DNA of 64,000 bases from Lentisphaerae bacterium ADurb.Bin082 (GCA_002070945.1 MWEG01000023.1:62001-126000), one strand, 5' to 3'. Shown: positions 18,804 to 28,623, numbered from the stretch's first letter. Notes: generated from the letters alone by a model not told the origin. Numbers and translations are program-made.

Positions 18804-20084
18804 ATGTCATCCGCGACCGAACCTCTGCCCGGGACCTCTGATTGCTGGGAACCCGAGGTGCTGGACTGGATCGAGCTGGAAACTGCTGCGCGCGAAATCT
18901 TCCACCGCTATGGCTACGCCGAAGTGCGGACTCCGATCTTTGAGCGCACCGAGGTCTTCGTCCGCAGCCTGGGTGATGAGACCGACGTCGTGCAAAAGGA
19001 GATGTACACCTTCACCGACCGCGGCGGTCGCAGCTTGACCTTGCGGCCTGAGGGCACGGCCGGCGTCATCCGCGCCGTGGCCGATCGCGGCCTGGAGCAA
19101 GGCGAAGAAGCGCGCGTGTTCTATTTCGGGCCGATGTTCCGCGGCGAACGGCCTGCCGCTGGCCGCCGCCGGCAGTTCCACCAAGTCGGCGTCGAGGCCG
19201 TGGGCAATGACTCGCCGTGGATGGACGCTGAATGCATCGCCATGCTGAGCCATTTCCTGGACCAGATCGGCGTCACCGGCGGCAAGATCAAAATCAATTC
19301 CCGCGGCTTGCCGGAAGACCGGCCGCAGGTCAGCGCCGCCCTGGCCGAGTATTTCACGCCGCACGCTCCTGGTATGTGCGAAGACTGCCAGCGCCGGCTC
19401 ACCACCAACATCTGGCGCATGCTGGACTGCAAAAACCCAGCCTGCCAGGAAGTCGCTGCCGGAGCGCCCGACCTGGTCAGCCTGATGGGCGACGACACCC
19501 GGGCCTTCTTCGCCCGCGTCTGCCAGTCCCTGGACAGCCTCGGCGTCGACTACGAAGTCGCCCCGCGGCTGGTGCGCGGCCTTGACTACTACATCCACAC
19601 CGTCTTCGAAATCACCCACCCTGGCCTAGGCGCACAAGACGCCCTGGCCGGTGGCGGCCGCTACCGAATCGTGCTGCCCGGCGCTAAAAAGCCGGTCGAA
19701 GGCATCGGCTTTGCCGCTGGCATGGAACGCCTGCTGCTCGCACGAGCCAGCCTGGGGCGGCAGACGACGGCCGTCGCCGAGGCGGACATCGCCATCATCA
19801 GCCTCGGCGAAAACGCCATCCTGCCCGGCCTGCGCCTGGCCCAGGAACTGCGCGCAACGCTGTCTGGCCTGCGGGTGAAAGCCGACTTCACTGGCCGCAG
19901 CCTGAAAGCGCAAATGCGCGGCGCCAACCGCTCCGGCGCACGCCTGGCCCTGATCCGGGGCGACAACGAATTAGCCGAAAACGTCGTCCTCTGCCGCGAC
20001 ATGACGACTTCCGAGCAGCAGTCCGTCCCTGCCGCCGACCTGATGGCCTGGATTGACGAACGCCGCACAACCCTGTTTGCCTAA
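18804..20084 (+). CDS. hisS: Histidine-tRNA ligase
   Basis: HisRS charges tRNA-His with histidine. The 426-residue class II synthetase shows motif 1 around YGYAEVRTPIFERTEVFVRSLG, SLTLRPEGTAGVIRA, motif 2 ARVFYFGPMFRGERPAAGRRRQFHQVGVEA, the histidine-binding LVRGLDYYIHTVFEI, and motif 3 PVEGIGFAAGMERLLLAR. A C-terminal anticodon-binding domain is present (LRVKADFTGRSLKAQMRGANRSGA). The start at 18804 (MSSATEPLPG) follows AGGAAAGGAA, and a longer frame to 18765 has no such support. aspS starts 37 bases downstream, an arrangement common in bacteria. Confidence 0.96.
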   Translation: MSSATEPLPGTSDCWEPEVLDWIELETAAREIFHRYGYAEVRTPIFERTEVFVRSLGDETDVVQKEMYTFTDRGGRSLTLRPEGTAGVIRAVADRGLEQGEEARVFYFGPMFRGERPAAGRRRQFHQVGVEAVGNDSPWMDAECIAMLSHFLDQIGVTGGKIKINSRGLPEDRPQVSAALAEYFTPHAPGMCEDCQRRLTTNIWRMLDCKNPACQEVAAGAPDLVSLMGDDTRAFFARVCQSLDSLGVDYEVAPRLVRGLDYYIHTVFEITHPGLGAQDALAGGGRYRIVLPGAKKPVEGIGFAAGMERLLLARASLGRQTTAVAEADIAIISLGENAILPGLRLAQELRATLSGLRVKADFTGRSLKAQMRGANRSGARLALIRGDNELAENVVLCRDMTTSEQQSVPAADLMAWIDERRTTLFA

Positions 20085-20121
20085 GTCCACACCGCGCCTC
20101 CCAGCCCCTGAAGGAACCGCC

Positions 20122-21903
20122 ATGTCTTATCCGCGCACGCATCATTGCAATGAACTTGGCCTGGCTCACATCGGCCAGCAGGTGTCTCTGTGCGGCTGGG
20201 TCAATTCCAGCCGCAATCTCGGCGGCCTGGTCTTCATCGACCTCCGCGACCGCGAAGGCATCACCCAGCTGTTCATTGACCCAGCCGAAAAACCAGACCT
20301 GGCTGCCATCGCCAAGGACATCCGCGAAGAGTGGGTCCTGGCCGCCGAAGGCATCGTCCGCCCCAGGCCAGACAACATGGTCAACAAGAACCGCGCCACG
20401 GGCGCCATCGAAGTCGAAGTCACCAGCCTGACTGTCCTCAACCCAGCGCTGCCCATGCCCTATCACCTGGAAGACCCGGCTGCCAGCGACGATATGCGCC
20501 TGAAATACCGCTATCTTGACATGCGCCGCTCCAACATCGTCAACAACCTCCGCCTCCGCCATCGCATCACTAAAATCTGCCGTGACTGCCTGGACGCGCA
20601 TGGCTTTGTCGAGGTGGAGACGCCGATTCTGAGCAAGAGCACGCCAGAAGGCGCGCGCGACTACTTAGTCCCCAGCCGAGTCCACCCAGGGAACTTCTAT
20701 GCCCTGCCCCAAGCGCCGCAGCAGTACAAGCAAATCCTGATGGTCGGCGGCCTGGAGCGCTATTTCCAGATCGCACGCTGTTTCCGCGACGAGGACCTGC
20801 GCGCTGACCGGCAGCCGGAATTCACCCAAATCGACCTGGAAATGAGCTTTGTCGACCAAGACGATATCATGGCCCTGGTGGAAAACATGATCGCAGCGGT
20901 GGTGAAAGACGTTCACGGCCTCGAGGTCCAGCTCCCCTTCCCGCGCCTGACCTACCAGGAAGCCATGAACCGCTATGGCTCGGACAAGCCTGACCTGCGC
21001 TTCGGACTCGAAATCCACGACCTCACTAACGTCCTGAAGGACACGGCCTTCCAAGCTCTGCGCGGCACCCTTGACAGCGGCGGCGTCATCAAAGCCATCA
21101 ACGCCGTTGGCATGGCGACAACATGCAGCCGCAAACAGCTCGATGAACTGACCGCTACCGCCAAGCTCTTCGGAGCTAAGGGCCTGGTCTGGCTGAAAGT
21201 CGAAGACGACGGCGCCTGGTCGGGCAGCGCCGCCAAATTCTTCACCGATGCGGAGAAGTCAGCGGTGAACGCCGCAATGGCAGCCAAGCCCGGCGATTTG
21301 CTGCTGATGGCGGCTGACTCCTGGCGCTGCGCCTGCGAAGTCATGGGACGACTCCGCCTGGAACTGGCCGCAAAGGACGGCCTGAACGAGACGCCTGGCT
21401 TCAAATTCCTCTGGGTAGTGAACTTCCCGCTGCTGGAATGGGACGAGGAAACCAAGCGCTTCGCTGCCGTGCACCATCCGTTCACTAGCCCGCTGGACGA
21501 AGACGTGGCGCTGCTGACTACCGATCCCGGCAAAGTCCGGGCCAAAGCCTACGACGTGGTACTCAACGGAGTTGAACTCGGCGGCGGCTCCATCCGGATT
21601 CACCAGGCCGAGCGCCAGGCACTGATGTTCAAGACGCTCGGCATCAGCGAAGACGAAGCTAAGCTGCGCTTCGGCCACATCCTGGAAGCCTTCTCGTTCG
21701 GAGCGCCGCCGCACGGCGGCCTGGCTATCGGCCTTGACCGCTTTGTCATGCTGATGTGCGGAGCCAAGTCGATCCGAGACGTGATCGCATTCCCCAAAAC
21801 CGCCAAGGCCTCATGCCTGATGACGGATTCCCCTAGCACGGTCGACCAAGCCCAACTGGACGAATTGGGAATTGCTATATGTTCTTCGCCGCGCTCGATT
21901 TAG
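20122..21903 (+). CDS. aspS: Aspartate-tRNA ligase, bacterial type
   Basis: AspRS charges tRNA-Asp. The 593-residue protein has the N-terminal OB-fold anticodon domain (VSLCGWVNSSRNLGGLVFIDLRDREGITQLF). The catalytic core shows FVEVETPILSKSTPEGARDYLVPSR, FYALPQAPQQYKQILMVGG and motif 2 YFQIARCFRDEDLRADRQPEFTQIDLEMSF. The bacterial GAD insertion lies in the middle, and motif 3 is GLAIGLDRFVMLM followed by VIAFPKTAKASCLM. The start at 20122 follows AAGGAA. The last 25 bases overlap the start of the Ppx/GppA-like gene, so the two are probably translationally coupled. Confidence 0.97.
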   Translation: MSYPRTHHCNELGLAHIGQQVSLCGWVNSSRNLGGLVFIDLRDREGITQLFIDPAEKPDLAAIAKDIREEWVLAAEGIVRPRPDNMVNKNRATGAIEVEVTSLTVLNPALPMPYHLEDPAASDDMRLKYRYLDMRRSNIVNNLRLRHRITKICRDCLDAHGFVEVETPILSKSTPEGARDYLVPSRVHPGNFYALPQAPQQYKQILMVGGLERYFQIARCFRDEDLRADRQPEFTQIDLEMSFVDQDDIMALVENMIAAVVKDVHGLEVQLPFPRLTYQEAMNRYGSDKPDLRFGLEIHDLTNVLKDTAFQALRGTLDSGGVIKAINAVGMATTCSRKQLDELTATAKLFGAKGLVWLKVEDDGAWSGSAAKFFTDAEKSAVNAAMAAKPGDLLLMAADSWRCACEVMGRLRLELAAKDGLNETPGFKFLWVVNFPLLEWDEETKRFAAVHHPFTSPLDEDVALLTTDPGKVRAKAYDVVLNGVELGGGSIRIHQAERQALMFKTLGISEDEAKLRFGHILEAFSFGAPPHGGLAIGLDRFVMLMCGAKSIRDVIAFPKTAKASCLMTDSPSTVDQAQLDELGIAICSSPRSI

Positions 21904-22859
21904 GCAGCAACACCGTCGCCACGCTGGTGCGGCAGGCCACGCCCAACGGCCTGGTCGCCGTCGCCAAAATCAACGAATGCACCCGGCTGGGCGAAAACCT
22001 GGCCGCGACCGGCAACTTGCAGCCATTAGCGATGCAACGCACCATTGCCGCCGCCGCAAGGCAGCTGGAACAGGTCCGCCGAGACTTCACGCCGCTCAAG
22101 CTGACGGCAATCGGCGCCGGCGCTGTGAGAGACGCTGGCAACGGCGCAGACTTCTTAGCGCAATGCCGCCAGGAACTCGGCCTGCACCACGCTCCAGCCG
22201 TGCTTTCGGGCCAAATGGAAGCAGAGCTGACTTTCCGCGGCGCGACCGACGGCTTTCCAACGACGACGCCAGTCATCAACCTCGACGCCGGCGGCGCCAG
22301 CACCGAAATCGCCCTCGGCTTCCCAGGTGACCTGCGCCTCGCCGCCAGCTTCCCAGCCGGATGCGTGCGCTGGTGCGACCGCTTTGGCCTGGGAGACGTC
22401 TTCACAGAGAAAGACGCCGAAGCAGCGGCGACGGCCACGCTCGGCCTGCTGGCGCCAAGGCTCGATGAATTCCGCGACGCCCTGGCAACGCTGACGCTCC
22501 AGTCGTCGACGCCGCCGGTTTGCAGCGCCACCGGCGGCACCGCGACCGCACTGGCAGCCATTCTGCTAAAGTGCGCTGAAGGGAACCCGTCCCTGCATGG
22601 GAATCGTTTTGCGCGTGCGGACATCCTAGCCTTGCGGCGCCGCCTGATGCGCCTGTCGGCAACCGAGCGGGAAGCTCTCCCAGGATTGCAGCCAGGCCGC
22701 GGCTCGGTTCTGCCTGCCGGCCTGATCATCCTGCTGACGATTATGGACGCCTTGGGCCTGCCTGAAGCGATGGCCAACACCCACGGCCTGCGCTATGGCC
22801 TGACCGCCGCCCTGCATGATTGCGACCCGCGCCTCCCCGTCTGCCTCGCCCTGCCCTAA
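21879..22859 (+). CDS. Exopolyphosphatase / pppGpp phosphohydrolase-like protein
   Basis: The 326-residue protein belongs to the actin-like ASKHA ATPase fold of Ppx/GppA, which removes phosphate from polyphosphate or pppGpp. ALDLGSNTVATLV at residue 5 is the phosphate-1 loop. AIGAGAVRDAGNGADF, VLSGQMEAELTFRGA and VINLDAGGASTEIALG (phosphate-2 loop) follow in order. It is the short form without the C-terminal HD domain. The start overlaps aspS by 25 bases and the 5'-nucleotidase gene starts 15 bases after its end. Which substrate is preferred cannot be told. Confidence 0.85.
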   Translation: MFFAALDLGSNTVATLVRQATPNGLVAVAKINECTRLGENLAATGNLQPLAMQRTIAAAARQLEQVRRDFTPLKLTAIGAGAVRDAGNGADFLAQCRQELGLHHAPAVLSGQMEAELTFRGATDGFPTTTPVINLDAGGASTEIALGFPGDLRLAASFPAGCVRWCDRFGLGDVFTEKDAEAAATATLGLLAPRLDEFRDALATLTLQSSTPPVCSATGGTATALAAILLKCAEGNPSLHGNRFARADILALRRRLMRLSATEREALPGLQPGRGSVLPAGLIILLTIMDALGLPEAMANTHGLRYGLTAALHDCDPRLPVCLALP

Positions 22860-22874
22860 ATCCACGCCCTGCCC

Positions 22875-24431
22875 ATGCTGTCACCAAAGCCAACATCACT
22901 TCCCGACGCCTGCCGTCAGCTCGCCCTAACCCTGCTCGCAGCAGCGCTCCTCTGCCTCCCGCCTACCAGCCAATCCGCCGAATTCCGGAAAGTCCATCTG
23001 CTCCAGACTACCGACATCCACGGGACGTTCACAGAAGACGACGGCGCGGCTAACGGCGCCTGGCTGCGCCTGGCCACGGTCATCCAAGCGCAGCGTCAAC
23101 GGCTCGGCCCCGACGCTTCCCTGCTGATCGACTGCGGCGACACCTGCCAAGGCAGCATCACCGCCACCGTGTCCCGAGGCGAGGCATCTATCGCCGCGCT
23201 CCGCCATCTCGCCTACGACGTCTGGGTCCCTGGCAATCATGAACTCGACTTCGGCCATCGCCAATTCGCGCATCTGACCGAACAAGCGGCTGACCTCATC
23301 CTCTGCGGCAACCTCCGCCTCGTCGACGGCCCGCCCTTGCCCGCCTGGAAGATGTTCACCCGCAACGGCGTTGACATCGCCGTCATTGGCGCGACCGCCT
23401 CCTACATGAAGAACTGGCTGCTGCCCACCGAAGCCAAGCAGTACCACGTTGAAACCGCAGCTGCGCAACTGACCCGCATCCTGCCGGAAATCCATCGCGC
23501 CAAGCCAGACGTCATCGTGCTGGCAGCTCACCAAGCCTGGTTCGAAGGTCGAGACCCGCGCAACATCAATGAAATAGCCAGCCTGGCCGAACGCTTCCCT
23601 GACCTGGACCTGATCCTCGGCGCGCACAGCCACCGACTGATTCCAGGAATGCGCATCGGGCACCGCACCTGGTACGTGCAAACCGGCTGCTACGCCCAGT
23701 ATCTCGGCATCGTCACTTTGACCGTCAACACCGAGGCCAACGAAGTGGTTGACATCGCCTCCCACACCCGTCAAATCACGCACGTCGACGCCGAGGACGC
23801 TGGCTTAGCTCAGGCTCTGCGCCCCTGGCTGGAGAAGGCCCGAGCCGAACGCGCCCGCGTCATCGCCCCTGCGCTGGCTGCGCCCATTTCGGCAGTCGGC
23901 AGGCCAGGCAGCACCTGTGCAACCAGCGAGCTGCTTTGCGCCGCCATCGCTGCGGCAGCCCAAGCGCCCATCGTGATGCACGGACGCCTCACCCAGAAAT
24001 CCCTAGGCCGCCAAGTCACTGGCGCCGACCTCTTCGCCCTCGTGCCCTACGAGAACACGATCATCCTCGCCGATGTCACCCGCGCCGAACTGGAAGACAT
24101 CATCAGCGAACAATGGAAATATCGTGACAGCTACCGGTTCAGCGGCCTCTACGGAGCGCGGGCGCAGCTCAACGCCAACGGCAAGGCCACGGTCCTGGGA
24201 ATCGGCAAAGACGAACCGCCCCCGGCTGACGACAAGCGCCTGACGCTCGCCATGAACAGCCACACCGCCGCTGGCACCGGCACCTTCCCAATGCTCCTGG
24301 CCATCCTGCAAAAACAGGAAACGCGCATGCGCGATACCGGCATTTCAACCCGACAAGCCGTCGAAGACTTCCTGCGCCAGCACCCTGACCAGGCAATCAC
24401 GCCATTTCCGTGGATGACGACCGAGCCGTGA
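22875..24431 (+). CDS. Exported 5'-nucleotidase / 2',3'-cyclic phosphodiesterase family protein
   Basis: This 518-residue two-domain enzyme of the UshA/CpdB type strips phosphate from nucleotides outside the cytoplasm. Residues 12-36 look like a signal peptide ending near TSQSA. The metallophosphatase domain has LLQTTDIHGTF, LLIDCGDTCQGS, VWVPGNHELDFGHRQF, VIVLAAHQAW and LILGAHSHRLIPG, which together supply the metal ligands. The C-terminal nucleotide-specificity domain begins near residue 340 (GADLFALVPYENTIILADVTRAELEDII). It ends 111 bases before a convergent gene. Substrate preference is not determined. Confidence 0.9.
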   Translation: MLSPKPTSLPDACRQLALTLLAAALLCLPPTSQSAEFRKVHLLQTTDIHGTFTEDDGAANGAWLRLATVIQAQRQRLGPDASLLIDCGDTCQGSITATVSRGEASIAALRHLAYDVWVPGNHELDFGHRQFAHLTEQAADLILCGNLRLVDGPPLPAWKMFTRNGVDIAVIGATASYMKNWLLPTEAKQYHVETAAAQLTRILPEIHRAKPDVIVLAAHQAWFEGRDPRNINEIASLAERFPDLDLILGAHSHRLIPGMRIGHRTWYVQTGCYAQYLGIVTLTVNTEANEVVDIASHTRQITHVDAEDAGLAQALRPWLEKARAERARVIAPALAAPISAVGRPGSTCATSELLCAAIAAAAQAPIVMHGRLTQKSLGRQVTGADLFALVPYENTIILADVTRAELEDIISEQWKYRDSYRFSGLYGARAQLNANGKATVLGIGKDEPPPADDKRLTLAMNSHTAAGTGTFPMLLAILQKQETRMRDTGISTRQAVEDFLRQHPDQAITPFPWMTTEP

Positions 24432-24445
24432 AGCGCGGCGAGGAA

Positions 24446-24530
24446 CTGTTATTTTATCCGCAGATTACGCTGATGACGCAGATTTTTTTAGGGTAGGCCG
24501 TACGGATAAACCAGCCGCGAAGCGACAAAA
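24446..24530. repeat. ATCCGCAGATTACGC dispersed element, copy 1
   Basis: The element starts 15 bases after a stop codon. GGCGAGGAACTG precedes TTTTATCCGCAGATTACGC, then TGATGACGCAG, a T-run, AGGGTAGGCCGTACGGA and AAACCAGCCGCGAAGCG. Related copies occur at 32066, 45135 and, inverted, 47105. It occupies most of the spacer between two convergent genes. The T-run could help terminate transcription, but no classical hairpin precedes it. Confidence 0.85.
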
Positions 24531-24542
24531 GGCCCCTGCTGC

Positions 24543-25244
24543 TCACCGCACGGCTTTGTATAGCTCGAAGAATCTATCTTCGTAGTCGTCAAACAGCCCG
24601 TAGTCGCGCAGTTTTTTGCCGAGATCATCGGCTTTGGCGCGGGTATTCGCTGCGGCGAAATCCGCCTCAATTTCCTGGTGGATGGCCCGTGGGATGCCTT
24701 GGTCCAGGTTGAACAGGCCGTGACGCGACATTTCGCGGGCGTTATAGGGCGCCGACCGTTTGATCAAGTCATTGGCGAATCCGAGCAAAGACACCTCCCA
24801 GAATTGGTCCATGCCGATGATGACGCCACGCACCTCGGTCAAGTTGTCCTGGGCCTCCCGTGCGATTTGATCAGCCGTCTCAAGAATCTCGCCGCCGATG
24901 ATTTCCTCGCTGTGTTCCTCTTTCTGCAATGTCAGCCCATATTGCAAGATGCGGGTACCGTCTTTCCGTTGCAGAAGATCAGCAAAATACTTCCTGGCAT
25001 CAGGGCCGAAATTTTCCAGAGCCTGGTTAAGGAGGAAATGCGGGGTGATGACTTTGGGCCTGGCAGCTCGGATAACGCCGTTGCGCAGGCGGATTTTGCT
25101 TTCATCTGAAACAAAAATTTCCGACAGCACAGAGTAGAAGACGGATGTTTCACCAAACGTCTCCAAAAGGCGTGGCGGCCGATAGACGACCCTAGTCATC
25201 CTGGCTGCATACCAGAGTTCATTCTGTGATGGCTGTGATGGCAT
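24543..25244 (-). CDS. Conserved-looking protein of unknown function (233 aa)
   Basis: I do not recognise this family. The 233-residue protein is soluble with no signal peptide and looks mostly helical and acidic. Notable segments are MTRVVYRPPRLLETFGETSVFYSVLSEIF near the N-terminus, HFLLNQALENFGPDARKYFADLL near residue 75, IIGGEILETADQIAREAQDNLTEVRGVIIGMDQFWEVSLLGFANDLI in the middle, and EIEADFAAANTRAKADDLGKKLRDYGLFDDYEDRFFELYKAV at the end. AAGGA lies upstream of the start. It is convergent with the 5'-nucleotidase gene and upstream of nothing obvious. Codon use matches its neighbours, so it is a real gene rather than a shadow. Confidence 0.75.
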   Translation of the reverse strand: MPSQPSQNELWYAARMTRVVYRPPRLLETFGETSVFYSVLSEIFVSDESKIRLRNGVIRAARPKVITPHFLLNQALENFGPDARKYFADLLQRKDGTRILQYGLTLQKEEHSEEIIGGEILETADQIAREAQDNLTEVRGVIIGMDQFWEVSLLGFANDLIKRSAPYNAREMSRHGLFNLDQGIPRAIHQEIEADFAAANTRAKADDLGKKLRDYGLFDDYEDRFFELYKAVR

Positions 25245-25635
25245 TATGATGAATCCTTAAACTATTTCAGGGAAAGAAGCACTCAATCCCAGGCATTGTC
25301 AAATATATGGGCGAAAAAATCTTTTTCAATGCCAACGCAAAAAAACCGCCAGGCTTGCGTAATCGGCCCGCCATTGATAACGGCCTTCCCGACAGCATGT
25401 TTTCAGCGCCACATTCGCTCCACTGCGGCGGACGGTGTGGACATGGTGGACATGGTGGACATGGTGGACGGCGGCTGCGGCATCGTATGTAGTTCAAGCT
25501 TTAGCTTGCAGTATGTGCCGCACGTAGTTCAAGCTTTAGCTTGCAGTACGTTTCGCGCTTTTCGCGCTTTTGCCGCTATGCGTCGGTGAACGCAATGGAC
25601 CTAGCGGACAGCGCCATCCGAGGCTCAATCTACAC
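25245..25635. repeat. Intergenic stretch with GTGGACATG and AAGCTTTAGCTTG repeats
   Basis: No gene is seen. Bases 25436-25471 are four tandem 9-base GTGGACATG units. Bases 25489-25551 contain two copies of GTAGTTCAAGCTTTAGC followed by TTGCAGTAYG, a near-palindromic word that forms arrays at 33985 and 37695. Bases 25260-25435 show nothing recognisable. Confidence 0.8.
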
Positions 25636-27276
25636 CTACTCCAGCAGTGCGCTTCCTTCGCGCAGCAGCTGCCGGAGGTGGTTCCTGTCTCGTCGGCTTT
25701 CGGCATAGACTTTGCAGACGTCCTCGGTGCCTGATGGCCTCACCGCGATCCAGCCGTAATCCGTACACAGCTTCAGGCCGCCCAGCGACGCCCCATTGCC
25801 AGGGGCGTGCGTCAGCGCCGACGTGATCGGGTCGCCGCCCAACTGTTCCAGGCCGACGTTTTCCGGGTGCAACGCCTGCAAAGCCGCCTTCTGGGCGCTG
25901 GTGGCCGGTGTGTCCTGGCGCGCATAGTGGAACGTCCCAAACGTCTTTTCCAGGTTGCGATAGTAGGCAGCCGGGTCTGCCCCGGTCCGTGCAGTGATTT
26001 CAGCGGCCAGGAGACAGAGGATGATGCCGTCCTTGTCCGTACTCCAGACCGTTCCGTCCCGGCGCAGGAAGCTGGCGCCAGCGCTTTCCTCGCCGCCAAA
26101 GCCGAGACTGCCCTCCAGCAAGCCTGACACAAACCACTTGAAGCCAACCGGCACCTCGACAAGCCGCCGCCCCAGCCGCGCTGCCACCTGGTCAATCAAC
26201 CCGCTGCTGACAGCCGTCTTGCCGACCCCAGCCGTCGCCGGCCATTGCGACCGATGCCGGAAAAGATAGTCTATCGCCACCGCTAAGTAATGATTCGGAT
26301 TCATCAGTCCGGCTGACGGCGTGACAATGCCGTGGCGGTCAAAGTCAGGGTCGTTGCCAAAAGCGATGTCATAATCCTTCTTGAGGCGAATCAGGCCAGC
26401 CATGGCAAAGGGCGACGAGCAGTCCATGCGGATGCGGCCGTCATGGTCAAAGCGCATGAAGCGGAACGTCGCATCGGCATGGGCGTTGTGAATAGTGATA
26501 TCAAGGCCATAGCGTTCTGCTATCGGCCGCCAATACGCCAGCCCGGCGCCGCCGAGAGCATCAGCGCCCAGGCGGATGCCAGCGTCGCGGATAACCGCGA
26601 AATCAATGACTTGCTCCAAGTCAGCCACGTAGGGGCCGATGTAGTCGTACTCCTGCACGTGCGGACTGGCCAAGGCGTCCGCCAGCGGCAGGCGCCGCAC
26701 GGCGCGGTTGCCGTCTGCCAATAGGCGGTTTGCCCGCTCCGCAATCCATTGCGTCACATCCGTGTCTGCTGGCCCGCCATGCGGTGGATTGTACTTGAAG
26801 CCGCCGTCTTCCGGGGGATTGTGCGACGGGGTGATGACAATGCCGTCCGCCGCCTGCGCGAAATCTCCTTCTGGCAGGCCGCGATTGCTGGTCAGGATGG
26901 CATGGGAAATAACCGGGGTCGGCGTATAGCCGCGACCGGCTGCCAGCCGAACCTGCACCTCGTTGGCGGCAAGCACGGAAATCGCCGTGGCCTGCGCTGC
27001 TTCTGACAGCCCATGCGTATCCATGCCCAGGTAGAGCGGCCCGCCAATGCCAGCCTCCTGCCGATAATCGCAAATCGCCTGCGTAATCGCTAAAACATGG
27101 CTTTCGGTGAAAGTCCCGCTGCCAGGAGTGCCGCGGTGGCCCGACGTGCCAAAAGACACCAGCTGGCCAGGATCATCGACATCAGGGACGACAGTAAAAT
27201 ACTCGGTCAGCAGACGCGGCACATTGATCAAGGACTCCAACGGGATGGCCTTGCCGGCAGAAGCGTGATGTCTCAT
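25636..27276 (-). CDS. pgm: Phosphoglucomutase (alpha-D-glucose specific)
   Basis: Pgm interconverts glucose-1-phosphate and glucose-6-phosphate, linking glycolysis to glycan and glycogen synthesis. The 546-residue protein shows [20 protein letters not shown] near residue 40, [27 protein letters not shown], and the catalytic phosphoserine loop [27 protein letters not shown] near 145. The metal-binding loop [13 protein letters not shown] is near 285 and the sugar-binding [17 protein letters not shown] near 375. The phosphate-binding tail is [19 protein letters not shown]. The start at 27276 follows GAGGAG. It could supply sugar nucleotides to the glycosyltransferases at 5.5-7.5 kb, though it is distant from them. 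Confidence 0.96.
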   Translation of the reverse strand: MRHHASAGKAIPLESLINVPRLLTEYFTVVPDVDDPGQLVSFGTSGHRGTPGSGTFTESHVLAITQAICDYRQEAGIGGPLYLGMDTHGLSEAAQATAISVLAANEVQVRLAAGRGYTPTPVISHAILTSNRGLPEGDFAQAADGIVITPSHNPPEDGGFKYNPPHGGPADTDVTQWIAERANRLLADGNRAVRRLPLADALASPHVQEYDYIGPYVADLEQVIDFAVIRDAGIRLGADALGGAGLAYWRPIAERYGLDITIHNAHADATFRFMRFDHDGRIRMDCSSPFAMAGLIRLKKDYDIAFGNDPDFDRHGIVTPSAGLMNPNHYLAVAIDYLFRHRSQWPATAGVGKTAVSSGLIDQVAARLGRRLVEVPVGFKWFVSGLLEGSLGFGGEESAGASFLRRDGTVWSTDKDGIILCLLAAEITARTGADPAAYYRNLEKTFGTFHYARQDTPATSAQKAALQALHPENVGLEQLGGDPITSALTHAPGNGASLGGLKLCTDYGWIAVRPSGTEDVCKVYAESRRDRNHLRQLLREGSALLE

Positions 27277-27328
27277 CAAAATACTCCTCATTCAACTCAA
27301 ACAGGGTGACAGATGGCGTCCAGGCCAG

Positions 27329-28216
27329 TCATCTGACCAGAGCCTGGCGAATGGCGGCAATGTGTTCTGGCGTCGTGCCGCAGCAGCCGCCAACGATGGA
27401 GGCGCCCGCCGCCACTACCTCGGGCGCAAGACGCGCCATGTCTGCCGGAGAATCCGAGAAGACATCGACGCCGTCCACCAGCTTAGGCATGCCCGCGTTG
27501 GCATGCACGAGAATCGGCACACCAGGAAGAGCGGCCCGGATTTCCCGCACAATCGGAATCATGCGCTCCATCCCATTGCCGCAATTCGTGCCGACGACGC
27601 TCGCGCCAGCGGCATGCACCGCCTTGGCTGCCTCGGCCGGCCCGACTCCCATCATGGTGCGATACTCTCCTTTGACAGTCAATTCAAAGCTAAAGGTGCA
27701 AAGGACCGGCAACGAAGTGTTTTCGCAAGCAGCGCGAACCGCGATTTCGGCTTCCTCGACATCCTGCATAGTCTCAATGCAGATAGCGTCCGCCCCCCCT
27801 GCTGCCAAGGCCACGACCTGCTCCTTGAAGGCTTCGTACAGCTGTTCGCCGGTGACATCGCCCATCAAAAGCAGGATGCCAGTGGGGCCGACCGAGGCGA
27901 TGACTAAAGCGTCGTCGCCAGCCGCCTGCCGCGACAGTTCTGCGGCCGCCCGGTTGATCTCAGCCGCCCGGTCAGCCAACCCATAATGCTCCAGCTTAAA
28001 TGATGACCCGCCAAAACTATTCGTCTCAATCACATCAGCGCCAGCAGCGACATAACTGCTGGCGATTGCCAACACCTCCTGCGGCCGCTCCAAGCACCAC
28101 AATTCAGGACACTCGCCAGGACGCAAGCCCTTTTTCTGCAAAAAAGTCCCCCAAGCGCCGTCAGATACCAAAATGCCTTGTCGCTGAAGACGTGAAAGCA
28201 AGGACTCGCGAATCAT
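27329..28216 (-). CDS. Homocysteine S-methyltransferase-family protein
   Basis: The 295-residue barrel matches the homocysteine/betaine methyltransferase domain, alone and without the corrinoid domains of MetH. ILVSDGAWGTFLQKKGL opens the domain, followed by ADVIETNSFGGSSFKL and IASVGPTGILL. AICIETMQDVEEAEIAV, VVGTNCGNG near residue 210 and VGGCCGTTPEHIAAI near 275 hold the Cys residues that bind zinc and activate the thiol. The protein may serve as the substrate-binding module of a cobalamin-dependent system or use S-methylmethionine; I cannot distinguish these. It lies 52 bases before pgm on the same strand. Confidence 0.85.
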   Translation of the reverse strand: MIRESLLSRLQRQGILVSDGAWGTFLQKKGLRPGECPELWCLERPQEVLAIASSYVAAGADVIETNSFGGSSFKLEHYGLADRAAEINRAAAELSRQAAGDDALVIASVGPTGILLLMGDVTGEQLYEAFKEQVVALAAGGADAICIETMQDVEEAEIAVRAACENTSLPVLCTFSFELTVKGEYRTMMGVGPAEAAKAVHAAGASVVGTNCGNGMERMIPIVREIRAALPGVPILVHANAGMPKLVDGVDVFSDSPADMARLAPEVVAAGASIVGGCCGTTPEHIAAIRQALVR

Positions 28217-28459
28217 TTTTCATCCTCCCGTTCAATAAAATTAATATTGCGGCTATGTACAATTTGGTAGCAAATCAATCACCGATTGATACTCGTTGTT
28301 CCCACAACTACGGAGCATAACGCCATACGTCAAGGAACTTGAGTGGACATATAGACAATAAAGCGTCTGAGCCAAAGAGCCATGCGGCGAAACTTGACGG
28401 AACTCTGAAGGCCAATCGCTGTCAATTACGGCGCCGCTTTTCGCATACTAACAAAAAAT

Positions 28460-28487
28460 TTGATTTTCCTAACAAATGAGTTATAAT
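28460..28487 (+). promoter_or_regulatory. Promoter of the small basic-protein gene
   Basis: TTGATT at 28460-28465 and TATAAT at 28482-28487 are separated by 16 bases, close to a housekeeping sigma factor consensus. The gene at 28624 starts about 130 bases downstream, leaving a leader of about that length. Bases 28217-28459 upstream show no gene or recognised repeat. Confidence 0.65.
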
Positions 28488-28623
28488 ATACATCAACATT
28501 CGAAAAATTTATTTCCGCATCCTTGATTTAGTACTAGAGACGAATCATTCACGGACGACGATTTCGTTGCTCAAGGCAGCCGTCGTCAACAAAGCCCAGA
28601 AAGCATTGAAACAGGAGAAAAAA

